The notes beneath the pieces are model-generated. The model searched no databases, was not told the DNA's origin, and saw only the letters and a list, made by a program, of their open reading frames with translations. From Mycobacteroides franklinii (GTDB lineage Bacteria > Actinomycetota > Actinomycetes > Mycobacteriales > Mycobacteriaceae), in contig NZ_MAFQ01000020.1 of the NCBI RefSeq assembly GCF_002013895.1, positions 1 through 64,000 on the forward strand: a DNA stretch of 64,000 nucleotides. The letters run 5' to 3'. The position numbers and the translations under genes were made by a program. Numbering within the stretch: the first letter of the stretch is position 1; the number at the start of each line of letters is the position of its first letter. Below are positions 41,820 through 50,018 of this stretch, in pieces.

Positions 41820-42452
41820 TCATTTCATACCGTGCCGATGCCGGTAGGCGCGCTGTTTACAGGCGGGGGAGCAGTAGCGCTGCGGGCGGCCCTTGCCTTG
41901 GGCGCTCAGCTGTCCGCCGCAGAAACCGCAGCCCCCGGGTTGGCTGACGGTTGTTTCGTCACGCGTTGGCGTGGATTCGTCACAGGCACCACGTGCCGCG
42001 GACACCAAGTCCGTGCCGGCCGCGCGCCCGCGCGGGGTACGGATGCGCAGTTCACCGTCCAGGTAGGGGCAATCGACGATGTCCTCGTTCTGGCAGCAGA
42101 GTAGGTGATTGAGGTATTCGCGCGCACGATCGAGCTGCTCGATCCGTGCCGAGATCTCCATGACCTGCTCGGTGACCGCATTGCGCCAGGTATCCGGCTG
42201 TGCCGAATGCGATGTCACGATCGCTGCCTGGCGCAGCGGCATCATTCCGGTGATGCAGCACAGGTAGGCGATGCCGATGCGACGCAGATCCCGCTCGGTG
42301 TACGTACGGCGGCCGCTGTGTTGCGTGGGCGAATTGAGAACGCCTTGTTTTTCCCACCACCGCAGCGTGGACGGAGCCAGGCCGTACAGCGCGGCTGCCT
42401 CACCGATGTTCACCGTGGGTTCCGGGGCGATGGATCTTGACATCAAGCTCAC
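41820..42452 (-). CDS. MerR-family regulator with C-terminal zinc-ribbon-like motif
   Basis: Regulator of 210 residues. N-terminal MerR winged helix: I-G-E-A-A-A-L-Y-G-L-A-P-S-T-L-R-W-W-E-K (residues ~16-35), then a dimerisation helix around residues 95-120. Cysteines at L-C-C-Q-N and D-C-P-Y in the middle could sense metal or redox. The C-terminus has C-G-F-C-G-G-Q and Y-C-S-P-A-C-K-Q-R (CxxC-x13-CxxxC), a small zinc-ribbon found at the end of some actinobacterial proteins. GTG start 42452; ATG 42443 is an alternative. Forms an operon with the FUSC exporter; an IdeR-like box is 15 bp upstream. Confidence 0.88.
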   Translation of the reverse strand: MSLMSRSIAPEPTVNIGEAAALYGLAPSTLRWWEKQGVLNSPTQHSGRRTYTERDLRRIGIAYLCCITGMMPLRQAAIVTSHSAQPDTWRNAVTEQVMEISARIEQLDRAREYLNHLLCCQNEDIVDCPYLDGELRIRTPRGRAAGTDLVSAARGACDESTPTRDETTVSQPGGCGFCGGQLSAQGKGRPQRYCSPACKQRAYRHRHGMK

Positions 42453-42466
42453 TTCACCATTGAAAC

Positions 42467-42485
42467 TTAGGTAAGCCTAACTTGC
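42467..42485. promoter_or_regulatory. IdeR-like box upstream of merR-FUSC operon
   Basis: TTAGGTAAGCCTAACTTGC matches 15 of 19 positions of the DtxR/IdeR consensus by hand, with the left half and centre nearly perfect and the right edge poor. It is placed between the MerR start (42452) and the 3' end of the DyP gene, so it can only serve the MerR-FUSC operon. Confidence 0.7.
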
Positions 42486-42551
42486 AAGGAGTTTCCATGG
42501 TCGAGATGGCTACGGCTCACCACAATCCGCGCCGGTCTAGCTCGCGGTCGT

Positions 42552-43760
42552 CTAGTCCAGCAATGACCGGCCGAGATAGCCGTCCTCTGCCGTGCCCGGA
42601 GGCATGACAAAAACTGCCGACCCGACGGCGGTGTTCCACTGATTGAACTCGTCTTTTTCGGACAAGCGTTGTTGCACGGGAACGAACTGCGTGGCGATAT
42701 CCCGTTGGTATGCGGCGAAAATCAGGCCTGAGTTCGATGAAGTGCCCGGTAGAGGCGCGTCGTCGAAGTTGTACGGGCGGCGCAGGAACTTCTCGTGCGG
42801 ATTGCGGTGGCGGGCAAGAGCGATATGTGAGGTCGCGGGGATGACGGGTATGCCGCCGCGCGTCATCGTCAAATCGGGCTCGTCGGATTCCTTGTCGCCC
42901 GTCAGGGGTGAGCCATTGTCTGACCGCCTGCCCATGATCAAGTCCCGGAGCTTGCGATCCAGCTGGTCCCATCCGTCCAGGTTCATCGTGATCCGGCGAA
43001 GGACCAGAAGCGTTCCGCCCCTGAGCCACTGATGGTCCTCACCTTGATGCCACAGCAGGCTGTCCAGCTCTGCGGCGCCGGGGTTCACGGTGCCGTCGAC
43101 CTGCCCCATGAGATTTCGCATCGTGCCGCCGGAGGGATCTTCGGCACGCGGCGTGCGGAATCCGGTTTGGCGCCAGCGTTCGGTGGCCAGCGAGCGCACG
43201 TTCTTGAGCAGCACCCGAGCCGTGTGTGCCACCAGCAGCATGTCGTCGGCGCATATCTGCAGCAGTAGATCCCCTCCGCACCACCGTTTGTCGAGCCGAT
43301 CGGTGGCGAAGGCCGGAAAGTCCCGCGCCGAGGCGGGGCATCTGTCCGTCAAACCGGCCTTGGCGAACGCTGACGGGCCCAGGCCCGCTGTGACCGTCAA
43401 TCGTGCTGCGGACGTGGCCAATTCCGGTTCGGTATCGGCCAACGCGGGCACGCCCTGGGTCAACCTGGCGGCGTCGGTGGTCCATAGGCGCAGAATCGAC
43501 TTCAGATTCTCGCGCACTGCCCGTGTGTCTGAGTTGTTGCCGGGCAGCAGATCCACTGCCAGGAACATGGCGTGCGCTTGCGGCGCGGTGGCGATCCCGG
43601 CTTGGTGTTCCCCAAAGAACGGTTCGACCGCGCGTTCATTGCTTGGCCGCGCCGCCTGAGATTGAGCAGACCACGCCGATAACCCGGCGCCTGCGGTCAG
43701 GGCGGCCGCGGCGCCACCGCCGACGATGAGTCCCCGTCGGGACAGAGAACGACGCGTCAT
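42552..43760 (-). CDS. Tat-exported Dyp-type heme peroxidase
   Basis: Dye-decolorising peroxidase of 402 residues, probably exported. ATG 43760 gives a twin-arginine leader M-T-R-R-S-L-S-R-R-G-L-I-V-G followed by an Ala/Gly hydrophobic stretch. The distal heme motif G-Q-V-D-G-T (GxxDG) is near residue 215, and T-S-H-I-A-L-A-R-H with the likely proximal heme histidine is near 305. The longer ORF from 44120 reads through the upstream gene in another frame and is a shadow. It follows the PCuAC gene by 2 bp. DyP with a PCuAC-type copper chaperone is known in other actinomycetes (Streptomyces DtpA with Sco/ECuC); EfeB is a related family, but no efeU or efeO is present here. Confidence 0.93.
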   Translation of the reverse strand: MTRRSLSRRGLIVGGGAAAALTAGAGLSAWSAQSQAARPSNERAVEPFFGEHQAGIATAPQAHAMFLAVDLLPGNNSDTRAVRENLKSILRLWTTDAARLTQGVPALADTEPELATSAARLTVTAGLGPSAFAKAGLTDRCPASARDFPAFATDRLDKRWCGGDLLLQICADDMLLVAHTARVLLKNVRSLATERWRQTGFRTPRAEDPSGGTMRNLMGQVDGTVNPGAAELDSLLWHQGEDHQWLRGGTLLVLRRITMNLDGWDQLDRKLRDLIMGRRSDNGSPLTGDKESDEPDLTMTRGGIPVIPATSHIALARHRNPHEKFLRRPYNFDDAPLPGTSSNSGLIFAAYQRDIATQFVPVQQRLSEKDEFNQWNTAVGSAVFVMPPGTAEDGYLGRSLLD

Positions 43761-43762
43761 GG

Positions 43763-44233
43763 TCAGGGCTGGTAGTTCTCGTTGCCGCCTGCGAAGTCCC
43801 GGATCTGGGCGGTCAGCGGCTTGGTCGAGCCGTCCTGGAAGGCCAGCGTGATGACGACGTCCTGGCCCGGGCGTAGGGGGGTTTTCAGGCCCATGAGCAT
43901 GACGTGATCGCCGCCGGGGGACAGCTTGTGTTCGCCGTTGGCGGGAATGACGACCCCGCCCTCCTTGGGCCGCATCAGCCCGCCGGCCGTCACCTCGTGA
44001 AGTTCCACCGACTTCGCCGCGGGCGAGGTGGCGGACACGATGCGGGCTTCGGTGGAGCCGTTGTTGTGCACCGTGCCGAATACGGAGGTCATGGAGCCGT
44101 CGGGCGCGGACTTGGCCCACTGGTCGGTGATGGTGACTTCGGATGCCTGCTCGGCAGGGGTGGATTCATGCGCCGAACAACCGGCGAGCAATGACAGCGC
44201 GACTGCTGCCGGGATGACGATCTTCACGTTCAA
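43763..44233 (-). CDS. PCuAC-type copper chaperone lipoprotein
   Basis: Exported lipoprotein of 156 residues with lipobox L-L-A-G-C (Cys near residue 19). The PCuAC (DUF461) copper motif is present: H-E-V near residue 78, M-R-P ten residues later, and G-D-H-V-M-L-M-G near 110 (HxnMx~21HxM). It binds Cu(I) in its family and delivers copper to extracytoplasmic proteins. Sits between a GntR regulator (4-bp overlap) and the DyP peroxidase (2-bp gap), so the three form an operon. Confidence 0.92.
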   Translation of the reverse strand: MNVKIVIPAAVALSLLAGCSAHESTPAEQASEVTITDQWAKSAPDGSMTSVFGTVHNNGSTEARIVSATSPAAKSVELHEVTAGGLMRPKEGGVVIPANGEHKLSPGGDHVMLMGLKTPLRPGQDVVITLAFQDGSTKPLTAQIRDFAGGNENYQP

Positions 44234-44949
44234 CTAGTCGTCCCGGCGGTGCGGAAAGTTCCGCCGGGCTGATTCCGGCGCAGGCTCAGCTCGGTGAAGA
44301 GCTGCTCGGTGGCGGACGTGGCGGCCTCGATCTCTCCGGCGATGACGCCCTCGACGAGCCTGGTGTGTTCGTGTTCGAACGAACATTCCGCGCCGATGGG
44401 ATTGCCGCGCATGTAGTGGTCCATCAAGCCCAGGAGCGAATCGTAAAGCTCCAGGTAAAGGGCATTGTGGCTGGCGGCGACCACGGCACGGTGAACGGCG
44501 ATATCGGTGGCGATGGCTTCCTCGACATCCTGGGGTGCGACATCGCGGGGCGCCCACAGTTCGTTGCGCCGCCGGAGCAGCGCCCGCAGCTGCTCGATGT
44601 CGTCTTCGTCACGTCGCTGCGCGGCGAGGCCGGCGGCGGTCACTTCCAGGGTCTGTCGCAGCTCGATGAGATCGCGATCGTTGGCGGCGGCGAAGTAGTC
44701 GGCGATGGCCGAACCGCTGCCGCCGACGGAGAGCACGTAGGTGCCGGAACCCTGGCGTCGTTCGAGCATGCCGGCATGGGCCAGCGCCTGGACGGCTTCT
44801 CTAATTGTGTTGCGGGAGGTCCCGGTGAGCTCGCACAATTCGGGTTCGGTGGGGATCCGGGCACCGATGGCCCAGCGTCCCGACTGAATCTCCTCGCGGA
44901 GTTGCTCGGTGACCTGACCAATCAGTGTCTGGCGACGAACCGGCTGCAT
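44230..44949 (-). CDS. GntR-family regulator with FCD domain (FadR type)
   Basis: Regulator of 239 residues. Winged helix-turn-helix with I-P-T-E-P-E-L-C-E-L-T-G-T-S-R-N-T-I-R-E-A near residues 35-55, then an FCD all-helical ligand domain (L-R-Q-T-L-E-V; H-R-A-V-V-A-A-S-H-N; F-E-H-E-H with potential metal histidines). Start ATG 44949. It is divergent from an MFS transporter gene and first in the operon with the PCuAC and DyP genes. The MFS transporter is its most likely target; FCD regulators usually sense small carboxylates. Confidence 0.92.
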   Translation of the reverse strand: MQPVRRQTLIGQVTEQLREEIQSGRWAIGARIPTEPELCELTGTSRNTIREAVQALAHAGMLERRQGSGTYVLSVGGSGSAIADYFAAANDRDLIELRQTLEVTAAGLAAQRRDEDDIEQLRALLRRRNELWAPRDVAPQDVEEAIATDIAVHRAVVAASHNALYLELYDSLLGLMDHYMRGNPIGAECSFEHEHTRLVEGVIAGEIEAATSATEQLFTELSLRRNQPGGTFRTAGTTS

Positions 44950-44990
44950 GACGGCTCATCGTAGCGCGCGGTGGAAATCACCTTGATCTC

Positions 44991-45011
44991 ATTCATCCAT
45001 TCATCCTATGA
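44991..45011. promoter_or_regulatory. Candidate GntR operator (tandem and palindromic)
   Basis: ATTCATCC is directly repeated (44991-44998 and 44999-45006), and the second copy is part of the short palindrome TCAT-CCT-ATGA (45001-45011). The site is between the divergent GntR (44949) and MFS (45041) starts. Confidence 0.45.
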
Positions 45012-45040
45012 TTTGCCGGGCTGCTTTAGGAGGATGAACG

Positions 45041-46282
45041 GTGACCGCGACCTTGCGAGACGAAACGCACGCGATCTCGGCTGCTGCGCTACGGCGTGGG
45101 CGCTGGATGGTGTTGGTCGCGATCCTGCTGTTCGCGATGTGCCTGCGTTCGGCCGTCACCTCGCTGAGCCCGCTACTGACCCAGATATCGCACGAGATCG
45201 GTTTCGGATCCGCGGTGATCGGTGTCTTCGGGATGCTGCCGACGGCGATGTTCGCCGTCGCCGGGCTGGTAACGCCCGCGCTCACCGAGCGATTCGGCCT
45301 GGAGCGCACCACGCTGGCCGCAGTCGCCGCCACGGCCGTGGGTATGGCGGCCCGGCCCGCGATGGCCACAACCGGCGGGCTGCTGGTGTTGTCCTGCCTG
45401 GCGCTGTTGGGCATGGGCATCGGCAATGTGGTGATCCCGCCGTTGGTCAAGCGGTACTTCTCGCATCGCGTCGCGCTGATGAGCGCGGCCTACTTGACGG
45501 TGCTGCAGGTCGGTACCACCGTCCCCGCGCTTACCGCCGTTCCGCTTGCCGGCACCTACGGATGGCGGTTCTCGCTCGCCGCGTGGGTCATTGTCCCCGT
45601 CGCCGCACTGCTGCCGTGGATCGGAGTGGTCATCGCTCGGCGTGGCCACGACGTGTCCGACCACTCCGCCGAGCCCCATGCGGATTCGACTGTGACGGGT
45701 CAGGTTTGGCGTTCGCCATTGGCGTGGGGCATGGCCGGCATGTTCGGCATGACGTCGTTGGTGACGTATTCGATGTTCACCTGGATCCCGGCGATCTTGA
45801 GCTCGGCCGGTGGTAGCGCCGCGCTGGGCGGTGTGATGGTGGCCCTATTCTCGGCGGTGGGATTCGTTGGCACACTGACGATCCCGCCCTTGGCGGCCCG
45901 CATGCGCAACCCGTTCCCTCTGGTGGCGGCGTGCCTGGTGTGCTTCCTTATCGGATTCGCCGGGCTGTTGTGGCTGCCGATGACCGCGACCGCCGTGTGG
46001 GTGATCGCGCTTGGCTTCGGACCGTCCACCTTCCCGTTGGGGCTGACGCTGGTGAACCTGCGCACGCGCACTCCCGCTGGTTCCGCGGCGTTGTCCGGCT
46101 TCACTCAGGGCGTTGGTTACGCGGTTGCGTGCCTGGGCCCCTTGCTGTTCGGTGTGCTGCACGATGTGAGTGGCGGTTGGTATGCGCCATTCGGCCTGCT
46201 GCTGGTGGCGATCACCGTGCTGGGCATCGGCGCGTTCCAGGCCTGCAAACCCCGGATGTTGGAAGACACCTGGGGCGGCTGA
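45041..46282 (+). CDS. MFS transporter, CynX/NimT-like
   Basis: Major facilitator of 413 residues with ~12 membrane helices, of the cyanate/nitroimidazole (CynX/NimT) group: C-L-R-S-A-V-T-S-L-S-P-L near the start and F-G-P-S-T-F-P-L-G-L-T-L in the second half. The start is GTG 45041 with TAGGAGG upstream; an out-of-frame ATG seven bases earlier is not used. Divergent from the FCD-type GntR regulator. The 3' end (R-M-L-E-D-T-W-G-G) lies in a 68-bp segment repeated at 50580-50647. Transported compound unknown. Confidence 0.9.
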   Translation: MTATLRDETHAISAAALRRGRWMVLVAILLFAMCLRSAVTSLSPLLTQISHEIGFGSAVIGVFGMLPTAMFAVAGLVTPALTERFGLERTTLAAVAATAVGMAARPAMATTGGLLVLSCLALLGMGIGNVVIPPLVKRYFSHRVALMSAAYLTVLQVGTTVPALTAVPLAGTYGWRFSLAAWVIVPVAALLPWIGVVIARRGHDVSDHSAEPHADSTVTGQVWRSPLAWGMAGMFGMTSLVTYSMFTWIPAILSSAGGSAALGGVMVALFSAVGFVGTLTIPPLAARMRNPFPLVAACLVCFLIGFAGLLWLPMTATAVWVIALGFGPSTFPLGLTLVNLRTRTPAGSAALSGFTQGVGYAVACLGPLLFGVLHDVSGGWYAPFGLLLVAITVLGIGAFQACKPRMLEDTWGG

Positions 46283-46318
46283 GTCCTGCCTAGAACCGCG
46301 GTGGATTGGCCTTGGCGT
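46251..46318 (+). repeat. Direct repeat, left copy (MFS end plus HNH-gene 3' relic)
   Basis: 68 bp matching 50580-50647 with 5 mismatches by hand. The left half is the genuine 3' end of the MFS gene; the right half, read on the minus strand, matches the last codons of the DUF222/HNH gene (A-K-A-N-P-P-x-F-stop) but has no gene attached here. Confidence 0.92.
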
Positions 46319-46416
46319 GCCCTAGTGGTCGTTCACTTCGGCAACTTGGGAAGGGGCGCGTCAGCTTGGATCAGGCGATAGCGCGCGCCAAACCTGCGTA
46401 GCCCCAATCGTTTTTG

Positions 46417-47901
46417 CTAGCTGTCCCGTCCGCCAGGCGGGTCGTCGAGCATGGGAGTGTGCGCTATCACCGGGTAGGCGCCGGTGTATCCGATGCGTTC
46501 GCGCGCGAGCTGAAGGACGCGGCCACGGCAGAGGTACCACCCCCCGGTGAGCACAGGGATGAGTATCGCGATCGCGATCAGGTTCCACGCGTTCTCGTAA
46601 CACATCAGCACCACCACGGCTGCCAGGAAGACCAGCGTCAGATACCCGGTGTACGGCGCTCCGGGCATCTGGAAATTGCCCCGCCGCAGGATGCGGCGCT
46701 GCGACCACCGGTACAGCTGGATTTGGCAGATCACGATGGTGGTCCACGACGAGATGATCCCCAGTGCCGCCAGATCGAGGGCGGTTTCGAAGGCTTCGGC
46801 GGGAATGACCAGGTTCATGAATATGCCGACAAGTGTGAGGGCGCCGGTGACGGCGATGCCCATGAACGGCACTCCGCCGGAGGTCATACGCGACAACACT
46901 TTTGGTGCACTGCCATTCATCGCCAGGGACCGTAGAATTCGCCCGGTGCTATATAGGCCTGCGTTCAGGCTGGACAGTGCCGCCGTGAGCACCACGAAGT
47001 TCATCACGTCACCCGCGTACGGCACGCCTATCCGGGAGAAGAAGGTGACGAAGGGGCTCTCGCCGGCTTTGTAGGTTCCGTAGGGCAGCAGCAGCGCCAA
47101 CAGGATGAGCGAACCCACATAGAAAACCGCGACCCGGAACACGACTGAGTTGATTGCCCGGGGCATCACCTTTTCCGGGTTCTCGGTTTCGCCGGCGGCT
47201 ATGCCGACCAGTTCGACAGCGGAGTACGCGAAGACGACTCCCGAGGTGACGATGACCAGGGCCATCAGACCGGCGGGCAGCAGGCCGCCGTTGTCCGCGA
47301 TCACCGATGGTCCTGTGCTGGCTCCGTCGACCGTGAAGCGGCCCGCCAGGAAAACGGTGCCGATGACCAGGAACCCCATGATGGCAACCACTTTGATCAG
47401 AGCCGCCCAGAATTCCATCTCACCGAACAGTTTGACGCTGATGGTGTTCATGGTGAGCACGATGACCAAGGCAATGAGTGCGATGGACCACTGAGGGATC
47501 GCCTTGAAGGCGCTCCAGTAGTGCATGTACAGGGCGATTGCTGTGACGTCGACGATGGCGGTGGCGGCCCAGTTGAAGAAATACATCCAGCCCGCGACGT
47601 ATGCCGCCTTCTCGCCGAGGAATTCGCGGGCGTACGACACGAAGGACCCCGAGGACGGCCGGTGCAAGATCAGCTCGCCCAACGCACGCAGGATGAAGAA
47701 CACGAACACGCCGCAGACCGCATAAACCAAGAACAAGCCCGGTCCTGCGCTGTGCAACCGGCCACCGGCTCCCATGAACAGCCCCGTACCGATAGCACCC
47801 CCGATACCGATCATTTGGACTTGCCGGTTTTTCAGCCCCTTGTGGTACCCCTGTTCCTCAGGGGCGGGGGCTGGTGTGTCGTATGTTGCCGGGGACGCCA
47901 T
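46417..47901 (-). CDS. Amino acid permease, L-asparagine permease-like (AnsP)
   Basis: APC-superfamily permease of 494 residues with 12 membrane helices. The N-terminal helix motif I-G-I-G-G-A-I-G-T-G-L-F is the substrate-binding unwound region; L-G-E-L-I-L-H-R-P-S-S-G-S-F and Y-A-R-E-F-L-G-E-K-A-A-Y are typical of AnsP proteins, which take up asparagine in mycobacteria. A GABA- or D-serine/alanine-type permease is an alternative. It lies inside the block bounded by direct repeats, with its 3' end 98 bp from the left repeat. Confidence 0.88.
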   Translation of the reverse strand: MASPATYDTPAPAPEEQGYHKGLKNRQVQMIGIGGAIGTGLFMGAGGRLHSAGPGLFLVYAVCGVFVFFILRALGELILHRPSSGSFVSYAREFLGEKAAYVAGWMYFFNWAATAIVDVTAIALYMHYWSAFKAIPQWSIALIALVIVLTMNTISVKLFGEMEFWAALIKVVAIMGFLVIGTVFLAGRFTVDGASTGPSVIADNGGLLPAGLMALVIVTSGVVFAYSAVELVGIAAGETENPEKVMPRAINSVVFRVAVFYVGSLILLALLLPYGTYKAGESPFVTFFSRIGVPYAGDVMNFVVLTAALSSLNAGLYSTGRILRSLAMNGSAPKVLSRMTSGGVPFMGIAVTGALTLVGIFMNLVIPAEAFETALDLAALGIISSWTTIVICQIQLYRWSQRRILRRGNFQMPGAPYTGYLTLVFLAAVVVLMCYENAWNLIAIAILIPVLTGGWYLCRGRVLQLARERIGYTGAYPVIAHTPMLDDPPGGRDS

Positions 47902-48228
47902 CGTGCGACCGTATCGACTGGAAAGTCGCTGACTGGAACAACGATGTTACGAACATGCTGCGCGATTCCGCCTGATGACCGGTCAGAGTGATCCGAGAGG
48001 CGCGTAGGCCTCCCGGGTTGCACGGCCATTACCGCGTCGCGTTCCGCAGGGAGAATGGCGGCCGGAAATACTGCAGCGGTGATGAGGCTTTAGGGATCGT
48101 GTCGACACACATAAGCGCCGCAGCGGGCTGAGATCGCGATATCCGATGCGTGCGATCAGCAAAGTGATGACCCGACCGCAAGGTGTAGCGTTGAGAGATC
48201 TTGCGAACGAGTTGGACGGGGGTGTTGT
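47902..48228. other. Intergenic region, 327 bp, no gene seen
   Basis: Lies between the divergent starts of the permease and the first small secreted protein, so it must hold both promoters. I recognise no operator, RNA gene or credible coding frame. A 13-base match (48203-48215) to the eccA3 start repeat is judged chance. Confidence 0.5.
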
Positions 48229-48681
48229 GTGTATCGAGCAATAGGTGTTGTCGGGATTGCTTTATTGACTGCAGCTTTGGCGACTGCGGGTCCGGGCTGG
48301 GCTGATCCGGCCTCTTGCGCGGTGTATCACGAGTCTGTGTTGGATCGTCAGACGTTCATCTCTGAGCATTCCGCAGCGAATGATTCGACAGCCAGGGCTC
48401 GCGATCGTGACGAGTTCGCTGATGGTTTGGTGGCCCACCGTGATGTCTATTTCAAGTTGGCCGGGTTGTTTCGGGGGATGGCTAATCGGATGACTGACCC
48501 GCGGGTGCGGTCATTGGCGGATAATGTCAGTAGTGCTGCTAGTGACTATGGGGATGCGGTCAATGTGCGGCTTGCCTCCGATCTGGAGAAGCCGGCATCC
48601 GCGTCGATCCACAACCAGCTTCAATCGGGGTTTGACCGTCTCGAATCGACGTGGGCAGCTCTGGACGGCGCCTGTCGATAG
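48229..48681 (+). CDS. Small secreted helical protein, cysteine-clamped (family member 1)
   Basis: 150-residue protein of unknown function. Start GTG 48229 with a G-rich sequence upstream. A Sec signal peptide covers residues 1-~25, with cleavage expected after G-W-A before D-P. The mature protein is predicted almost wholly helical. One cysteine lies just after the signal (D-P-A-S-C) and one at the very C-terminus (G-A-C-R), so a disulfide joining the ends is plausible. A central T-D-P-R-V-R-S-L-A-D-N segment resembles T-D-P-E-I-K in the protein at 49538-49948. No metal or heme motif is evident. Confidence 0.8.
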   Translation: MYRAIGVVGIALLTAALATAGPGWADPASCAVYHESVLDRQTFISEHSAANDSTARARDRDEFADGLVAHRDVYFKLAGLFRGMANRMTDPRVRSLADNVSSAASDYGDAVNVRLASDLEKPASASIHNQLQSGFDRLESTWAALDGACR

Positions 48682-48701
48682 TGGATTCGATCTACGCTGT
48701 C

Positions 48702-49190
48702 TCATGACTGTCCAGGGCAGGCTTCATCGATAGCCCGACTGGAAACCTCTGTCTCAGCGAGGATTTTCTCCTTTCGCTCATCCCATTCCGGGGATGAAGG
48801 CTGCGAAAGATCCTGAGACAGGCGGTCATTAAGCAGATCTGCGCGTGCCTGCTCGGCAGCGCTGTATCGAAGCAGTTTGGCCCGCAGGCTGGCATCTGAG
48901 GTACGGGAGCCGGTGCTCGCCATTAGATCTGACAACTGCTGGACACGGTCCCGGGCGGCACGGATTGCTTCCGCGAAAGCCGGTGTCCCACGTTGTTGGG
49001 CAGCTGCCAAGAGAGCATTGTCGTGTCGCATACGCTCGGTAAGTTCAGTTATCTGTGGAAGAGACCTGTAAACTGCGGCGCAGGCACTGTTCGGAATGGG
49101 ATCTGCTAGGGCTGTTGGACAAAATCCAAGACTGGCTATGACGATAGCGGTGGTTGCCAGGCTGCGCATGCCTATTACACGACCTTTCAT
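48702..49190 (-). CDS. Small secreted helical protein, cysteine-clamped (family member 2)
   Basis: 162 residues from ATG 49190 (other in-frame starts: 49226 and 49169). Signal peptide with basic n-region (M-K-G-R-V-I-G-M-R) and hydrophobic core, cleavage expected after A-L-A before D-P. The mature part is helical and rich in Ala, Arg and Leu, with cysteines at P-N-S-A-C and near the end at D-E-A-C-P, the same two-cysteine layout as its neighbours; T-S-D-A-S-L-R-A-K occupies the place of their TDP segment. Convergent with the gene at 48229-48681 (20-bp gap). Function unknown. Confidence 0.75.
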   Translation of the reverse strand: MKGRVIGMRSLATTAIVIASLGFCPTALADPIPNSACAAVYRSLPQITELTERMRHDNALLAAAQQRGTPAFAEAIRAARDRVQQLSDLMASTGSRTSDASLRAKLLRYSAAEQARADLLNDRLSQDLSQPSSPEWDERKEKILAETEVSSRAIDEACPGQS

Positions 49191-49226
49191 ACTCGTTGTA
49201 GCGAAGTCTAGCGAAGTTGCCTGCAT

Positions 49227-49531
49227 CGCTTATCTAGGGGTTCGCAGATATCAGCAGGCAGTTGATGTGACGTATCCGCACGGACCTGCCGTGCCTCGGG
49301 CTGGCACAACACGGGCGCCTGCGCATGACGACATCTGATTTAGCGGATGCAGTCACTTGGCAACCTAAAGAGGGGAGGCAGGCGAGTGGGTTCAGATGTC
49401 GCTGCAGGGCTCATATATTGCCAGTAACCTTTTGGATAAGCACTATTCCTCGATAGAGTGGGTAGCTGGACAAGCTCTTGAAGGGCGGATAGGCTACCCC
49501 CAGCAATCTCTATTTGGGCGCTTGATGGGGG
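49227..49531. other. Intergenic region, about 305 bp, no gene seen
   Basis: Between the divergent starts of secreted proteins 2 and 3. More A+T-rich than the surroundings; no ORF or operator that I can support. If protein 2 starts at 49190 or 49169 the region extends slightly to the left. Confidence 0.5.
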
Positions 49532-49537
49532 GTGACG

Positions 49538-49948
49538 ATGCGTAGTGCACGTGTAGTGATAGCGGTGGCCTTATGCGCGCTGCTGTTACATGTTGGGGTA
49601 GCGCCCGCCACAGCGGATCCTGGCCGCTGTGATGCGGTGATCGCGGCAAAGGGCCGGATGGAACAGGCGGCAGCCAACGACCACGCGGGAAACGACTCCG
49701 ACGCCGTTGTAAAGCGGTTCCGCGGTCGCGCGGCCATCATCGCCCAGGCCGCGCGAGAAACCACGGACCCGGAGATCAAAGTAGAGGCCCAGAACACAGC
49801 TGACACCATCAATCGAGCAGCGGACTACTTCGCCGCCCGACAGTTCGACGATTTGCAGGTGTTGATCGAGAACTGCGAAGGCGCCTGCCATGTCATGAGT
49901 GAAACCGTCACCTCTGTGGCCAATCTGTACGGAGATTGCGACGCCTGA
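49538..49948 (+). CDS. Small secreted helical protein, cysteine-rich end (family member 3)
   Basis: 136 residues from ATG 49538, which has a run of G about 7 bases upstream (GTG 49532 would add two residues). Signal peptide to A-T-A before D-P; a cysteine follows (D-P-G-R-C). The mature chain is helical with N-D-S-D-A-V, T-D-P-E-I-K and A-A-D-Y-F segments that can be aligned by eye with the protein at 48229. Near the C-terminus there are three cysteines (E-N-C-E-G-A-C and G-D-C-D-A). Function unknown; a secreted ligand-binding or scaffold role is speculation. Confidence 0.8.
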   Translation: MRSARVVIAVALCALLLHVGVAPATADPGRCDAVIAAKGRMEQAAANDHAGNDSDAVVKRFRGRAAIIAQAARETTDPEIKVEAQNTADTINRAADYFAARQFDDLQVLIENCEGACHVMSETVTSVANLYGDCDA

Positions 49949-50018
49949 GCGCTGCGGCAGATTCCAGCATCGGGGCATGTTGTCTCACAAATACATTCAC
50001 TGACGATAGGCTAGATCG

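Noticed and set aside
42552..44120. Longer frame for the DyP peroxidase starting at 44120
   Set aside because: The first 120 codons run through the PCuAC gene in another frame; the Tat leader places the start at 43760.
48203..48215. 13-base match (GCGAACGAGTTGG) to the eccA3 start repeat
   Set aside because: Single short match in an unrelated context; chance is likely in 64 kb of high-GC sequence.
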